A DNA stretch of 64,000 nucleotides from Maritimibacter harenae (GCF_009882975.1 NZ_WTUX01000019.1:648639-712638); one strand, 5' to 3'; positions 52,760-61,985 are shown, counted from the stretch's first letter. Notes: generated by a model from the letters alone, not told the origin. A program made the numbers and translations.

Positions 52760-54148
52760 TCAGCCGAAGACGATCGGCGCCATGAGGTAGCCCAACCCTA
52801 CCGCAACCACGATGCCGATGACATCCAGCGGAGCGCCGGCCCTGAGCATGTTGCCCCGTGTGACGGTTTCGTGGCTGAACACGATGGCGTTGGGCGGGGT
52901 CGCGACGGGAAGCATGAAGCCCACCGAGGCGGCGAAGGCGAGGGGGAGCATGAATTGCACGGGCTCAGCGCCCAGCGACATCGCGATCGCGCCGGCGATG
53001 GGCAGGAAGATCGCGGCCATTGCGGTGTTGCTGGCCAGCTCGCCCACGTAGACGATCATCGCGGCGATCAGCCCCAGAAGCAGGAGGATCGGCAGTGCGG
53101 AGAACGCGTCCACGGTGCCGGCGAGCCACGCGGCGAGCCCCGAGGTCTCGAGGATCGTGGCAAGCGCCAGCCCGCCGCCGAAGAGGATCAGCACGTCCCA
53201 CCGCAGCGTGGCCGCAGTCGGCCAGTCCAGCAGACGCCCGCCGTCGCCCGACGGCAGCATGAAGAGGACCAGCGCCGCCGCGATGGCGATGCCCGCGTCC
53301 GACAGCGCGAGACCCGGGAACACGAGCTCGATCAGCGGCCGGGTGAGCCAGGCGCCGGCGGTCAGCCCGGCCACGAGCGCCACGCGCTTCTCCGCCGTCG
53401 ACATGGGTGGGCGGGCCCGGTCTGATCCGGCCTTGATCTCGGCCCCGCGCAGGCCCGGCGAGAAGACGACGAGCGAGCCCCATGTCACGACCAGCAGGAC
53501 CAGCGCGACCGGGACGCCGATGGCCGCCCAGCGGGCGAAGCCGATCTCGATCCCGTAGGTCTGGCCCACGAAGCTCGCGAAGATCGCGTTGGGTGGCGTG
53601 CCGATCAGCGATCCCATGCCGCCGATCGTGGCGCCATAGGCCACCCCCAGCATCAGGGCGGTGCTGAAGGCCCGCGTCCCCGATTGGGCGCCTGCGATGG
53701 CGGCGGCCACCGGGGCGACGACCATGGCGGAGGCCGTGTTGCTGATCCACAGGCTGAGGAACGCGGTGGTGCCCATGATCGCGGCCAGTACGCGGGCCGG
53801 GTTCTGGCCGGCGATCCCGAGCAGTGAATAGGCCAGCCGTTCGTGAAGCCCCGATTTCTCGATGGCCTTGGCCAGCAGGAACCCCCCGAGAAACAGGAAC
53901 ACGATGGGTTCGCTGAACGGGCGCGCAACGGTCTCGAGCGGGGCGATCCCTGCAAGCGGCGCCACGGCCAGCGGCAGAAGCGCGGTGGCGGCGAGGGGGA
54001 CCGGCTCGGTCAGCCACCACAGCACCATCGCGAGCGCAAGGCCCGAGGCGCGCCACCCGGCTTCGGGAATGGCCTCGGGCGCCGGCAGGAGCACGGGGAT
54101 GACGAGCAGGAGGAGGCCGGCCGACAAGCTGAGGGTTCTGGCGGTCAT
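52760..54148 (-). CDS. SLC13/DASS-family sodium-coupled anion transporter
   Basis: A 462-residue membrane protein with about 12 helices. The repeated SNT/SLP motifs are visible: LWISNTASAMVVAPVAAAI and GGMGSLIGTPPNAIF in the first half, VGELASNTAMAAIFLPIAG and LPVATPPNAIVF in the second. The family imports C4-dicarboxylates, citrate or sulfate with sodium. ATG 54148 begins ARTLSLSAGLLLLVIP. It is 43 bp ahead of glutamate dehydrogenase and divergent from the GerW gene. A dicarboxylate substrate would suit that context, but this is inference. Confidence 0.88.
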   Translation of the reverse strand: MTARTLSLSAGLLLLVIPVLLPAPEAIPEAGWRASGLALAMVLWWLTEPVPLAATALLPLAVAPLAGIAPLETVARPFSEPIVFLFLGGFLLAKAIEKSGLHERLAYSLLGIAGQNPARVLAAIMGTTAFLSLWISNTASAMVVAPVAAAIAGAQSGTRAFSTALMLGVAYGATIGGMGSLIGTPPNAIFASFVGQTYGIEIGFARWAAIGVPVALVLLVVTWGSLVVFSPGLRGAEIKAGSDRARPPMSTAEKRVALVAGLTAGAWLTRPLIELVFPGLALSDAGIAIAAALVLFMLPSGDGGRLLDWPTAATLRWDVLILFGGGLALATILETSGLAAWLAGTVDAFSALPILLLLGLIAAMIVYVGELASNTAMAAIFLPIAGAIAMSLGAEPVQFMLPLAFAASVGFMLPVATPPNAIVFSHETVTRGNMLRAGAPLDVIGIVVAVGLGYLMAPIVFG

Positions 54149-54345
54149 CGTGGGGACCCGTTGGTTGCGGCAGGGCGGGATGGCCATTGGCCCGGACCCG
54201 ATAAAACGCGGGGACGGCGGGCAATTCAAGTCATCGCTCCTGCGGCCCCGCGCCGCGCCCGGCCTCGCGTTGATCTACGTCATCGCGGCGACACCGAAGC
54301 CTGTCATCATGCACTCACTTGGATTTTCACGCAGAGGAATTGACC

Positions 54346-54717
54346 ATGGAAGACGTCGAGAAGTTGTTGAAAGGCACGGTCGAGGAGTTGGAGAAACTGC
54401 TCAGTGCCAAGAATGTCCTGGGCGACCCGATCGAGCGCGACGGGGCGACCATCATCCCGATCGTGAGCTACGGCTTCGCCTTCGGCGCCGGGGGCGGCAG
54501 CGGCCAGCAATCCGGCAAGGCCAGCGGCACGGGCGGCGGCACCGGCGGGGGTGGCGGGATCAAGCCCCTTGGCGCGATCATCATCGACGGCGATGGCGCG
54601 CGGGTCGAAGGCGTCCAGGGCGCGGTGTCCGCGATCGCCGATGTCGTCGGACAGGCTGCGGCGAAGGCCATCGACCGGGCGGCGGCCGCGGCGACACCGG
54701 GTGACAAGGCCGGGTAA
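54346..54717 (+). CDS. GerW/YtfJ-family protein
   Basis: A 123-residue protein. A helical acidic start (EDVEKLLKGTVEELEKLL), a beta part (IPIVSYGFAFGAGGGSG), a Gly/Ser/Thr-rich linker (GTGGGTGGGGG) and a tail (KPLGAIIIDGDGARVEGVQG) match the sporulation-type protein YtfJ/GerW of Bacillus. GAGGAA precedes ATG 54346. An upstream TTG at 54319 is less likely. It is followed by a DUF2953 gene 5 bp downstream, the same partner as ytfI in Bacillus. The biochemical role is unknown in any organism as far as I recall. Confidence 0.82.
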   Translation: MEDVEKLLKGTVEELEKLLSAKNVLGDPIERDGATIIPIVSYGFAFGAGGGSGQQSGKASGTGGGTGGGGGIKPLGAIIIDGDGARVEGVQGAVSAIADVVGQAAAKAIDRAAAAATPGDKAG

Positions 54718-54722
54718 GCCGC

Positions 54723-55277
54723 ATGGTGGCCCTCCTTTGGGTGCTTCTCGCGCTCCTGGCGCTCATCCTCGTCGCCCTGTCGCTGCCGGTCCACGTGTCG
54801 GGTACGGCCCGGCTGGGGCCCGATCCCTCGCTCGACGTGGGGTTTCGGCTGCTGGGCGGGCTGTCGCCGCGCATCGCGCTGCCGGGGCCTTCGAGTGTGG
54901 ACAGGCCGCGCGAGCGCAAGGCCCGAAAGCCGCGCGACAAGGCACGCAGGCGCAGGGGTCCGTCACGCGACCTGGTGATGCGCGGTCTCAAGGCCGCGCC
55001 CGCCCTGGTCATGGGGGAATTACGGCAGGTCCACGTCGACCGCTTCCGGTTCGACGCCGATTTCGGGTTGGGCGATCCGGCGGAGACCGGCGAGCTCTAC
55101 GGCTGGCTCTGCCCGCTTCTCTTCGCCACGCCGCTCCGGCGCGCCGACTTCGACCTGCGGCCGGACTTCACCGCGCGGCGGTTCGACGGGCAACTCGACC
55201 TGTCCCTTCATTTCACCCCGATCCTGCTGGCAGGCCCGGTGCTGGGCTTCGCCTGGCGGGTCTTCGTGCGCCGATGA
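54723..55277 (+). CDS. DUF2953 (YtfI-like) membrane-anchored protein
   Basis: A 184-residue protein with one N-terminal membrane helix (LLWVLLALLALILVALSLPV), a strongly basic central stretch (PRERKARKPRDKARRRRG, residues about 61-78), then a beta-rich region and FHFTP-like end with a second weak hydrophobic segment (PILLAGPVLGFAWRVF). This fits DUF2953, the family of Bacillus YtfI, whose gene adjoins ytfJ. Its ATG lies 5 bp after the GerW stop. The stop overlaps the start of the following 83-aa gene (ATGA at 55274-55277). Confidence 0.78.
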   Translation: MVALLWVLLALLALILVALSLPVHVSGTARLGPDPSLDVGFRLLGGLSPRIALPGPSSVDRPRERKARKPRDKARRRRGPSRDLVMRGLKAAPALVMGELRQVHVDRFRFDADFGLGDPAETGELYGWLCPLLFATPLRRADFDLRPDFTARRFDGQLDLSLHFTPILLAGPVLGFAWRVFVRR

Positions 55278-55525
55278 TCCGCTACGACGTCATACCTGGG
55301 CCACGGGTCGGGGCATGGCGCGTCGCGGTGCTCAAGGCCGTGCGGGTGGAGGGGGAGGCGGGCCCCCGGCACCGGGCGTTTCGGGCGGGGCTGGGGGCCG
55401 TGGCGGTCTTTCTTCTGCGCGGGGATGAGGTCGTTGCGCGGGACCCGGCGGGCCGTCCCCTCGACCTCACGGTTCTGGAAGACCTCTACCCGGACCTGCG
55501 CGCGGAGCTGATGGCGCAGGAATAA
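55274..55525 (+). CDS. Small protein of unknown function (83 aa) after DUF2953
   Basis: ATG 55274 overlaps the DUF2953 stop and opens an 83-residue frame with a likely small alpha/beta fold (MIRYDVIPGPRVGAWRVAVL ... AVFLLRGDEVVARDPAGRPL ... LYPDLRAELMAQE). It has no signal peptide or cysteine cluster. I do not recognise it. The tight overlap argues for a third member of the unit. A 163-bp gap follows before the kinase gene. Confidence 0.55.
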   Translation: MIRYDVIPGPRVGAWRVAVLKAVRVEGEAGPRHRAFRAGLGAVAVFLLRGDEVVARDPAGRPLDLTVLEDLYPDLRAELMAQE

Positions 55526-55688
55526 GTGCCGCATACGCCGCGTCAGAACCCGCGGGCCGTCTTTTTCACCTATCCTTTCGGAATGTCTCGTGTCATCGCC
55601 GTGGCGTCCCGCGGCGCCTGCCGGTCCGGTCCGCGTTGGCCACGGTCCGGCCTGGCCATCGCCGCACCCGGTGGAGCCGACGGCGCGA

Positions 55689-58600
55689 ATGATCTACGAT
55701 TCCGAAATGACCCATGACGTCACCCAAGAGGACACCCGCGCCTGGCGCCTGTCGGCAGGTTCGCGCGTTACGGTGGTGTTCCTGCTCCTGTCCGTGCCCT
55801 GGATCCTGCTGGGCGACTACCTCGTGGGGACGATCAGCACGGGTGACGAGGGCCAGCTGTTCCAGACGCTCAAGGGGTTGTTCTTCGTGGTCGTCTGCTC
55901 GGCCGTGCTCAAGTGGATGGTCGACCGCCACGAGTCGCGCATGACCGGCGTTCTGTCACGCGAACGCGCTCTGCGGCTGCAGCTCGAACGCGCTGAACGC
56001 GTCGGTGAATTCGGGAGCTGGCAGCGCGACCTCGACACCGGCGAAGGGTCGACCAGCAGCGAGATCCGCGAGATCCTGGGCTGCGACGGCGGAGCGTTGG
56101 AAGACTACGCCGCAGCGCTGCGCGACCGTCTGCACCCCGAGGACCGGGACCGGGTGGAAGCGGCGCGCGCGACGCTGCTGGCGGAGCGCGCCATCGACCT
56201 CGAGTACCGGATCGTGCGGCCCGACGGGGACGAGATCTGGCTGCGCGAACGCGCCGAGGTCGTGCGGGACGAAGCCGGCCGCGACCGCTTCGCCGTGGGC
56301 ACGGTCCGCGACATCACGCGCCTCATGCAGGCCGAAGAGAAGAAGCGCGAGGCCCAGGAGATCGCCGAGCAGCGCGGGGCGCTCGCGCGGATGGCGGCGG
56401 AGAAGGCGCATTTCGGCGGGTGGCGCTACGACGTGGCCACGGGGCTCGAGACCTGGACGGAAGGCACGGCCCGGATCCGCGGACTCGAAGAGGTCGACAC
56501 CATCACGCCCGAGGCGGCGATGGCGCCCTACGTGGAGCGCGACCGGGAGAAGATCGCCCGGCTGTTCAGGGCCTGTGTGGCCGAGGGCGTTCCTTTCGAC
56601 GACACCTTCCGCATGATACGGGAGGACGGCGACGCCGTGACCGTGCGCACCATCGGTGAGCCGGAATACGACGCGGATGGCCGTATCACGGCCGTGCAGG
56701 GCGCGGTTCAGGATGTCACCGACCTGGTCGAGGCCCGCGAAGAGGCTGACCGGCGCAACGCCGAACTCGAGAGCGTCTTGTCGGCGATCGGCGACGGGTT
56801 CGTCACCGTCGACCGCAATTGGTGCTTCACCTTCGTCAACCGGCGCGCGGCCCGGCTGACGGGACATGAGCCGGAAGAGCTGATGGGCCACGACCTTTGG
56901 GAGGCTTTCCCGGAAGCGCGCGGCTCGGTGTTCGAGCGCAAATGCCACGCGGCGATGCAGTCGGGCAAATCCCAGGTCGCTGTCGAGTACGAGCCGTCGG
57001 AAGGCACGTTCCTCGAAGCGAACATTCATCCGCTGCCCGAAGGCGTCGCGATCTATGTCACCGACGTCAGCGCGCAACATCGCACGCGCCGTTGGCTCGA
57101 ACTCCTCGAAGCGGCGGTGGACAGCACCGACGACATCGTGGCGATCGTGGAGACGGGTCCCGACGGCGGGCCGCAGGACGCGCGCACCATCTACGTCAAC
57201 CCGGCCTTCGCCTGGCAGCTGGGCATTCCGAAGGACGACGTGATCGGCCAGTTGCCGTGGTTCCTAAACAAGGACACGGTGAACGCGCCCGGGATCGAGA
57301 ACATCGAACGCGCCTTCGCACGTGGCGTGCCGGGACGCGCGGAGCTCTTCACCCGCACCCGCGACCGGGCCGGACGCTGGTTCGAACTGCGCACGACCCC
57401 GATCCGGGACGCGCAGGGCAAGGTGCGCCACTGGGTGGCGATCCACCGCGACATCACCGAGCGCAAGGGCTACGAGGAGCGCATCCTTCAAAGCGAGGAA
57501 CGCTTCCGCCTGATCAGCCGGGCCAGCAGCGACGTGATCTGGGACTGGGACATCGAAACCGGTTCGTTCTGGCTCAGTGACAATTACGAGGACGTCTTCG
57601 GCTTCGACATCTCCGACGAGCCCTCGACGTTCGAGGCCTCGATGGCGCGCATTCACCCTGACGACCAGGCGCGGATCCGCGAAAGCCTGGAGGAAACGAT
57701 CCAGAGCGATCGCGTGACCTGGTCGGGCGAGTACCGGGTGCGCAACGCCGATGGCGGATACTCGATCATCGAAGAACGCGCCTTCGTCATCCGGGACGGG
57801 ACCGGCAAGGCCGTGCGCATGGTGGCGGGCATGACGGATGTGACCCGCATCCGGGCGCTTGACCAACGACTGATCGAGGCCGAAAAGCTTGAGGCGATCG
57901 GGCACCTGACCGGCGGAATCGCCCACGATTTCAACAACCTGCTGACGATCATCCTGGGCACGACCGACCTTCTGCTCGAAGACCTGGAGGACGCGCGGCA
58001 GCAGAAGATGGCCCGCGTCACGATCCAGGCGGCCGAGCAGGGGGCGCAGTTGGTCGACGCGCTGCTGGCCTATTCCCGGCGACAGCCGCTCACGCCGGAG
58101 CCGGTGGAAGTGAACACGCTGATCTCGCAGTCCCTGCCGCTTTTCCGCAAGGGGATCGACGCGGGGATCGAGATCCACCACCACCTGAACGCGCCCCAGG
58201 CCGACGTGCTGGCGGATCCGGGCCGGCTGCAGTCGGCGCTGCTCAACCTCGTGCTCAACAGCCGCGACGCGACGGGCGAGCGCGGGACGATCACCATCCG
58301 GACAGAGGCGATCGACCACGACGGCACGCCCGGCGCGGACGGCGACGACCGGCCCGCCGGTCGCTACGTCGCGATCCACGTGATCGACGACGGCGCGGGG
58401 ATGGGCGCGGAAACGCGCGAGCAGGCGTTCAAGCCGTTCTACACCACCAAGCAGCCGGGGAAGGGCACGGGTCTTGGCCTGAGTTCGATCTATGGCTTCG
58501 TGAAGCAATCGGGCGGTCACGCGCGCATCTGTTCGGAGCCGGGGAGGGGCACGACGGTCAGCATCCTGCTGCCCTTGAGCGAAGCGCCCGCCGCGCGGGG

Positions 58601-58997
58601 GAAGGAGGCGGCGTATGCCGGCGCGTCGCCGGTCGCGCATATCCTGATCGTCGAGGACGATGCGGCGCTCCGCGCACATGCGGTGGAACTGGTCGAAAGC
58701 CTTGGCCACGAGGTATCGGTCGCCGAGGATGCGGATGCGGCGCTGGAATACCTTGAGCATCAGCCCGACGTGACGCTGATGTTCACCGATGTGGTGATGT
58801 CTGGAAGCATGAACGGGGACGAACTCGCGCGGATCGCGCGTGCGCGTCATCCCGGCCTGAAGGTGTTGTTCACCTCGGGATACACGCAGGACGCGTTCAT
58901 GTCCGACGGCCGGTTGGAACCGGGTATCGACCTGCTCGTCAAGCCCTACCGGCGCGAGGCGTTGCAGCAGAAGCTGAACGAAATCCTCGCCGGGTGA
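55689..58997 (+). CDS. Membrane PAS-domain hybrid sensor histidine kinase
   Basis: A protein of about 1102 residues. Two membrane helices near the N-terminus (VTVVFLLLSVPWILLGDYLV; LKGLFFVVVCSAVLKWMV) are followed by a run of about five PAS/PAC repeats (e.g. FGSWQRDLDTG, FGGWRYDVATG, DVIWDWDIETGSFWLSDNY). Then come the H-box LTGGIAHDFNNLLTIILG, N-box NLVLNSRDA, G1 DDGAGMG, G2 KGTGLGLSSI and a C-terminal receiver (ILIVEDD, FTDVVMS, LVKPY). All boxes are intact. No cofactor-binding PAS motif (heme or LOV cysteine) was seen. ATG 55689 is taken as start, with an ATG at 55707 as alternative. Confidence 0.9.
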   Translation: MIYDSEMTHDVTQEDTRAWRLSAGSRVTVVFLLLSVPWILLGDYLVGTISTGDEGQLFQTLKGLFFVVVCSAVLKWMVDRHESRMTGVLSRERALRLQLERAERVGEFGSWQRDLDTGEGSTSSEIREILGCDGGALEDYAAALRDRLHPEDRDRVEAARATLLAERAIDLEYRIVRPDGDEIWLRERAEVVRDEAGRDRFAVGTVRDITRLMQAEEKKREAQEIAEQRGALARMAAEKAHFGGWRYDVATGLETWTEGTARIRGLEEVDTITPEAAMAPYVERDREKIARLFRACVAEGVPFDDTFRMIREDGDAVTVRTIGEPEYDADGRITAVQGAVQDVTDLVEAREEADRRNAELESVLSAIGDGFVTVDRNWCFTFVNRRAARLTGHEPEELMGHDLWEAFPEARGSVFERKCHAAMQSGKSQVAVEYEPSEGTFLEANIHPLPEGVAIYVTDVSAQHRTRRWLELLEAAVDSTDDIVAIVETGPDGGPQDARTIYVNPAFAWQLGIPKDDVIGQLPWFLNKDTVNAPGIENIERAFARGVPGRAELFTRTRDRAGRWFELRTTPIRDAQGKVRHWVAIHRDITERKGYEERILQSEERFRLISRASSDVIWDWDIETGSFWLSDNYEDVFGFDISDEPSTFEASMARIHPDDQARIRESLEETIQSDRVTWSGEYRVRNADGGYSIIEERAFVIRDGTGKAVRMVAGMTDVTRIRALDQRLIEAEKLEAIGHLTGGIAHDFNNLLTIILGTTDLLLEDLEDARQQKMARVTIQAAEQGAQLVDALLAYSRRQPLTPEPVEVNTLISQSLPLFRKGIDAGIEIHHHLNAPQADVLADPGRLQSALLNLVLNSRDATGERGTITIRTEAIDHDGTPGADGDDRPAGRYVAIHVIDDGAGMGAETREQAFKPFYTTKQPGKGTGLGLSSIYGFVKQSGGHARICSEPGRGTTVSILLPLSEAPAARGKEAAYAGASPVAHILIVEDDAALRAHAVELVESLGHEVSVAEDADAALEYLEHQPDVTLMFTDVVMSGSMNGDELARIARARHPGLKVLFTSGYTQDAFMSDGRLEPGIDLLVKPYRREALQQKLNEILAG

Positions 58998-59006
58998 TGC
59001 GGGCGG

Positions 59007-59744
59007 TCAGCGCGTCCGCATCCTGAACCGTTTGTCGTCCGTGCGCACGACGCGCAGGTAGGGCAGCAGCATCTTCGAGACCGAGCCGAAGGTGCGCACC
59101 ACTTCGAGTTCGCAGCGATCATCGGCGATGATCACCGGGTCGTCGTCGAGCCAGTCCCCGGGTGTCGCCGCACCTGTGTTGTCGCGCAGCTGCAGGGCCT
59201 CGATCACGCGCAGCGTCTCTTCGATACTCCGGCCGATGAAGATCGGGTATTCGAAGATCATCCGGATGCGCATCTGCGGATCGATGATGAAGGATTTCCG
59301 GATCGGCCACTCGGTGTGCTCCTTGGCGTGGTTCATCCCCAGGACCTCGGACACCGCCCCCTCGGGGTCGTGCGCCGTGGGGAACCAGATCGGTTCGCCG
59401 TAGAAATCCTCGATGTCCTTGTGCCAGGCCACCTGCTCGTCGATGGACGACACGGTGAGTCCCAGCGCCTTGGCGCCCAGCGCCTCGAAATCCGCCCGGT
59501 TGGCGGCGATGGATCCCAGCTCCGTGGTGCAGACCGGCGTATTTGCGGCCGGATGGCTGAACAGCAGCACCCAGTGCCCGTCGGCCCAGTCCCAGAAATC
59601 CAGGAGGCCATGCGTCGAATCGACCACGAACCGCGGAAAGATGTCCCCGATTTGCGGCAGCCATTTCACCGTGCGGCGAAATGATTGGGGAATACGCATC
59701 GGGGAGCCGTCTGCCCCGCGCGGCGCGAAGAATTGCATAGTCAT
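59007..59744 (-). CDS. 1-Cys peroxiredoxin (Prx6-like)
   Basis: A 245-residue thiol peroxidase. LLFSHPAANTPVCTTELG carries the peroxidatic cysteine, and the later region (IRKSFIIDPQMRIRMIFEY; IEALQLRD) with the long C-terminus fits the Prx6/1-Cys class that reduces peroxides and lacks a resolving cysteine in the usual place. ATG 59744 has AAAGGGTGG ahead. An ATG at 59738 is possible. The gene lies between the hybrid kinase and an OmpR-type regulator; its leader (59745-59922) is AT-rich. Confidence 0.9.
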   Translation of the reverse strand: MTMQFFAPRGADGSPMRIPQSFRRTVKWLPQIGDIFPRFVVDSTHGLLDFWDWADGHWVLLFSHPAANTPVCTTELGSIAANRADFEALGAKALGLTVSSIDEQVAWHKDIEDFYGEPIWFPTAHDPEGAVSEVLGMNHAKEHTEWPIRKSFIIDPQMRIRMIFEYPIFIGRSIEETLRVIEALQLRDNTGAATPGDWLDDDPVIIADDRCELEVVRTFGSVSKMLLPYLRVVRTDDKRFRMRTR

Positions 59745-59922
59745 GGAAAACCACCCTTTCATTCGCCATGCACTTGTTGTAGCGAACGGTCTATCGACGA
59801 ATGGCGTCAGAAATTTCCAATCAAATCGTTAATGTTTTCAAGATTGTTTGAATTGCGTCGGGATTCCGGCAATTAAACAGCCGTTACACGTCATTATTCA
59901 ATCACTTGAACAAAATCCTTAA

Positions 59923-60627
59923 TCAGGTCTCCGCGGAGAACATGTAACCGGCCCCGCGGATCGTCTTGATCACTTCGCGTCCGGTCCGGTCGCTGAAGAG
60001 CTTGGCGCGCAGGCGCCCGATCAGCCCGTCGATGGTCCGGTCGTAGGCGGACCAGTTGGGCCCGCGCAGGCGGTTCATGATTTCCTCGCGCGACAGGACC
60101 ACGTTGGGCGGGGTCGTCAGCGCGACCAGCAGGTCGAATTCCAGCGTCGTGAGATCGACGGTCGAGTCGTCGGGCTGGCGCACCGTCCGCGCGCCGCGGT
60201 CGATGGTGAGCCCGCAGACCTCGTAACGCCGTTCGGGCGCCTGGGGCTGCTCGCGTACGTCCGGGATGCGCCGCGACACGGCCTTCACCCGCGCGCGCAG
60301 CTCGCGCATGCGGAACGGCTTCGAGATATAGTCATCAGCCCCCACCTCGAGCCCGAGCACCGTGTCGATCTCGTCGCGCCGGCCGGTGACAAGGATGATG
60401 CCGCCGTTCGTCTGCGGACGCAGGTCGCGGGCGATGTCGAAGCCGTCGCCGTCCGGCAGGTTCACGTCGATCAGGAACAGGTCGAACACGTCCTGCTGGA
60501 ACATCGCATAGAATTCCTGCGCGTTCGAGCAGCACCGCGTCCTGTGACCGTCCGCGCGCAGGCCTTCCGTGAGGATGTCCTGCACGATGGAATCATCTTC
60601 GAGGATCAGGATCTCGAGATTTGTCAT
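59923..60627 (-). CDS. OmpR-family response regulator (TorR/CpxR-like)
   Basis: A 234-residue regulator: receiver acidic pair EDD (residues 10-12), phospho-acceptor Asp54 in LIDVNLP, Lys in YISKPF and a C-terminal winged helix (LTTLEFDLLVALTTPPNVVLS and REVIKTIRGAGYMFS). No kinase gene adjoins on the same strand. The hybrid kinase at 55689 on the other strand is the nearest candidate but has its own receiver. It ends 178 bp before the peroxiredoxin start and may regulate that gene. Confidence 0.92.
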   Translation of the reverse strand: MTNLEILILEDDSIVQDILTEGLRADGHRTRCCSNAQEFYAMFQQDVFDLFLIDVNLPDGDGFDIARDLRPQTNGGIILVTGRRDEIDTVLGLEVGADDYISKPFRMRELRARVKAVSRRIPDVREQPQAPERRYEVCGLTIDRGARTVRQPDDSTVDLTTLEFDLLVALTTPPNVVLSREEIMNRLRGPNWSAYDRTIDGLIGRLRAKLFSDRTGREVIKTIRGAGYMFSAET

Positions 60628-61178
60628 GGCGTCCCTCGGCCGGGTTCAGGTGTTGATCAACAGGAAAGACGTCTAAACAAACCACCGTACGCAAAGCTCC
60701 GCCTCGCCCGGTTGTGCGCCCGGCAATCGCCGGGTCCGGCGACAAAAATATGATTCGCCGGTGCAAGTAAAAACAGGTGACACACTTGCCCGCTCGAGGC
60801 AACGCGCGCCGAAGTCCGTCGGCAAACAACCGCTCCGTGTCCTGTGGTCACACCCAATATGTCGTGTGTCAATTGGAAATCCCGTCCATTTTGCGGGGTG
60901 GGGAGGCCTGTTGTCGTTTGAATTATCGGGAAAAATTCCGTGTCTCACTGGGAGGGCACCAGTCCGCCACCGGTCCGGGCCACGCAGGCGGAGTCGCCTG
61001 ATACGGGAAAAGGGGCCGACGACCTGCCGGTTCGTGGACGCCCGTGAAATACAGGGTCCCGCCGTGACGTCGCGTCGCCGCATCCGCCCCGCGGGGGCGC
61101 ACGTCGATGGACCGGGGGGCGGTCATGCTCTAACCTTTCGGGAGCGGGGAAAACTGGCCCTGCAGGGGAGGAGTTATT
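60628..61178. other. 551-bp gap with no supported gene
   Basis: Divergent promoter region between the regulator gene and the 268-aa membrane-protein gene. It is less GC-rich in its first 300 bp, with a small dyad GGCGA/TCGCC spanning about 60738-60759 over an AT-rich loop. Short open frames (for example 60777-61001) have no start signal or coding look, so none is called. A good ribosome-binding site (GGGGAGGAG, 61165-61173) serves the gene at 61179. Confidence 0.6.
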
Positions 61179-61985
61179 ATGTCGCGTACCATTTTCTTTG
61201 CCATCGCCAGTGCGGCCATCGCGATGTCCTGCATCGCGGCGCTCATGGTCATGACCGGGCGCTGGGAACAGGTCCGGGGCACACCGTTGACCGCGGACGT
61301 GGTCCTGAACGAGGTGGCGGTGCCCTCCGACTACAACATCGACCCCGTGGTGATCTCGAAGGAGCTCGTCGCGCGCATGCAGAACAGGTCGCAGAACGAC
61401 CTGGCGCTCAACATCCTGCTGGGCGACGAGGGCAACGCGCTTTTGCGGGATCGGGCCGTGCCGCGGCTGGTGAATCCGGGCGTCGTGCGCCGCATGGTGC
61501 AGGAAATGGAGGGGCTGGGGAGCGTGATCGCCTTCGCCGACTACCACAGTTACGGACGCGTCACCGTCACGAACCGCAGCGACACGGCGCTGGAAGACGT
61601 GGCGATGACCCTTCCGACAGCGCTCCGGGCCGAGCGGGACGGCGAACGGCTCGCGCTCGGTGAGCACGACGACGCGCTGGCCTCGGTCACGCTCGGGCGG
61701 ATGGAGCCGGGCGCGGCGCAGACGATCTCGGTCTGGTTCGCCGCCGACCCGGGCGTCATCTCGGGGCGTGCGTCGGATATGCGGGTTGGGGCTGACGCCG
61801 GGGTGCGCGGTGCGGTGCGTACCTACCAGGCTTCGACCCGCTGGAACGGCTCCGAGCTCCAGGTGCGGCCCTGGGCGCGCTGGCTGGTGGCGGGGATGCT
61901 GACCGCGGTGACCGTGGCGGCGCTTGCGGCCCTTGCGCTGCTCCTAGTGACGGCGATCCGGCGGGCGCGCGTCAGCCGCGCTTGA
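61179..61985 (+). CDS. Membrane protein of unknown function (268 aa) facing the PQQ-type ABC genes
   Basis: A 268-residue protein with an N-terminal hydrophobic segment (TIFFAIASAAIAMSCIAALM) and one C-terminal membrane helix (LVAGMLTAVTVAALAALALLL) ending in basic RRARVSRA. The large middle part (RVTVTNRSDTALEDVAMTLP; MEPGAAQTISVWFAADPG) looks beta-rich and lies outside the membrane. I do not recognise the family. GGGGAGGAG stands 5 bases before ATG 61179. Its end overlaps the end of the opposite ABC permease gene by 14 bp, which is unusual for unrelated genes but not proof of linkage. Confidence 0.72.
   Translation: MSRTIFFAIASAAIAMSCIAALMVMTGRWEQVRGTPLTADVVLNEVAVPSDYNIDPVVISKELVARMQNRSQNDLALNILLGDEGNALLRDRAVPRLVNPGVVRRMVQEMEGLGSVIAFADYHSYGRVTVTNRSDTALEDVAMTLPTALRAERDGERLALGEHDDALASVTLGRMEPGAAQTISVWFAADPGVISGRASDMRVGADAGVRGAVRTYQASTRWNGSELQVRPWARWLVAGMLTAVTVAALAALALLLVTAIRRARVSRA

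Noticed and set aside
59761..59810. Inverted repeat CGCCAT...ATGGCG before the peroxiredoxin gene
   Set aside because: Arms of only six bases 31 bp apart; expected by chance at this composition.
60777..61001. 74-codon plus-strand ORF in the long gap
   Set aside because: No ribosome-binding site, atypical composition, no recognisable domain.
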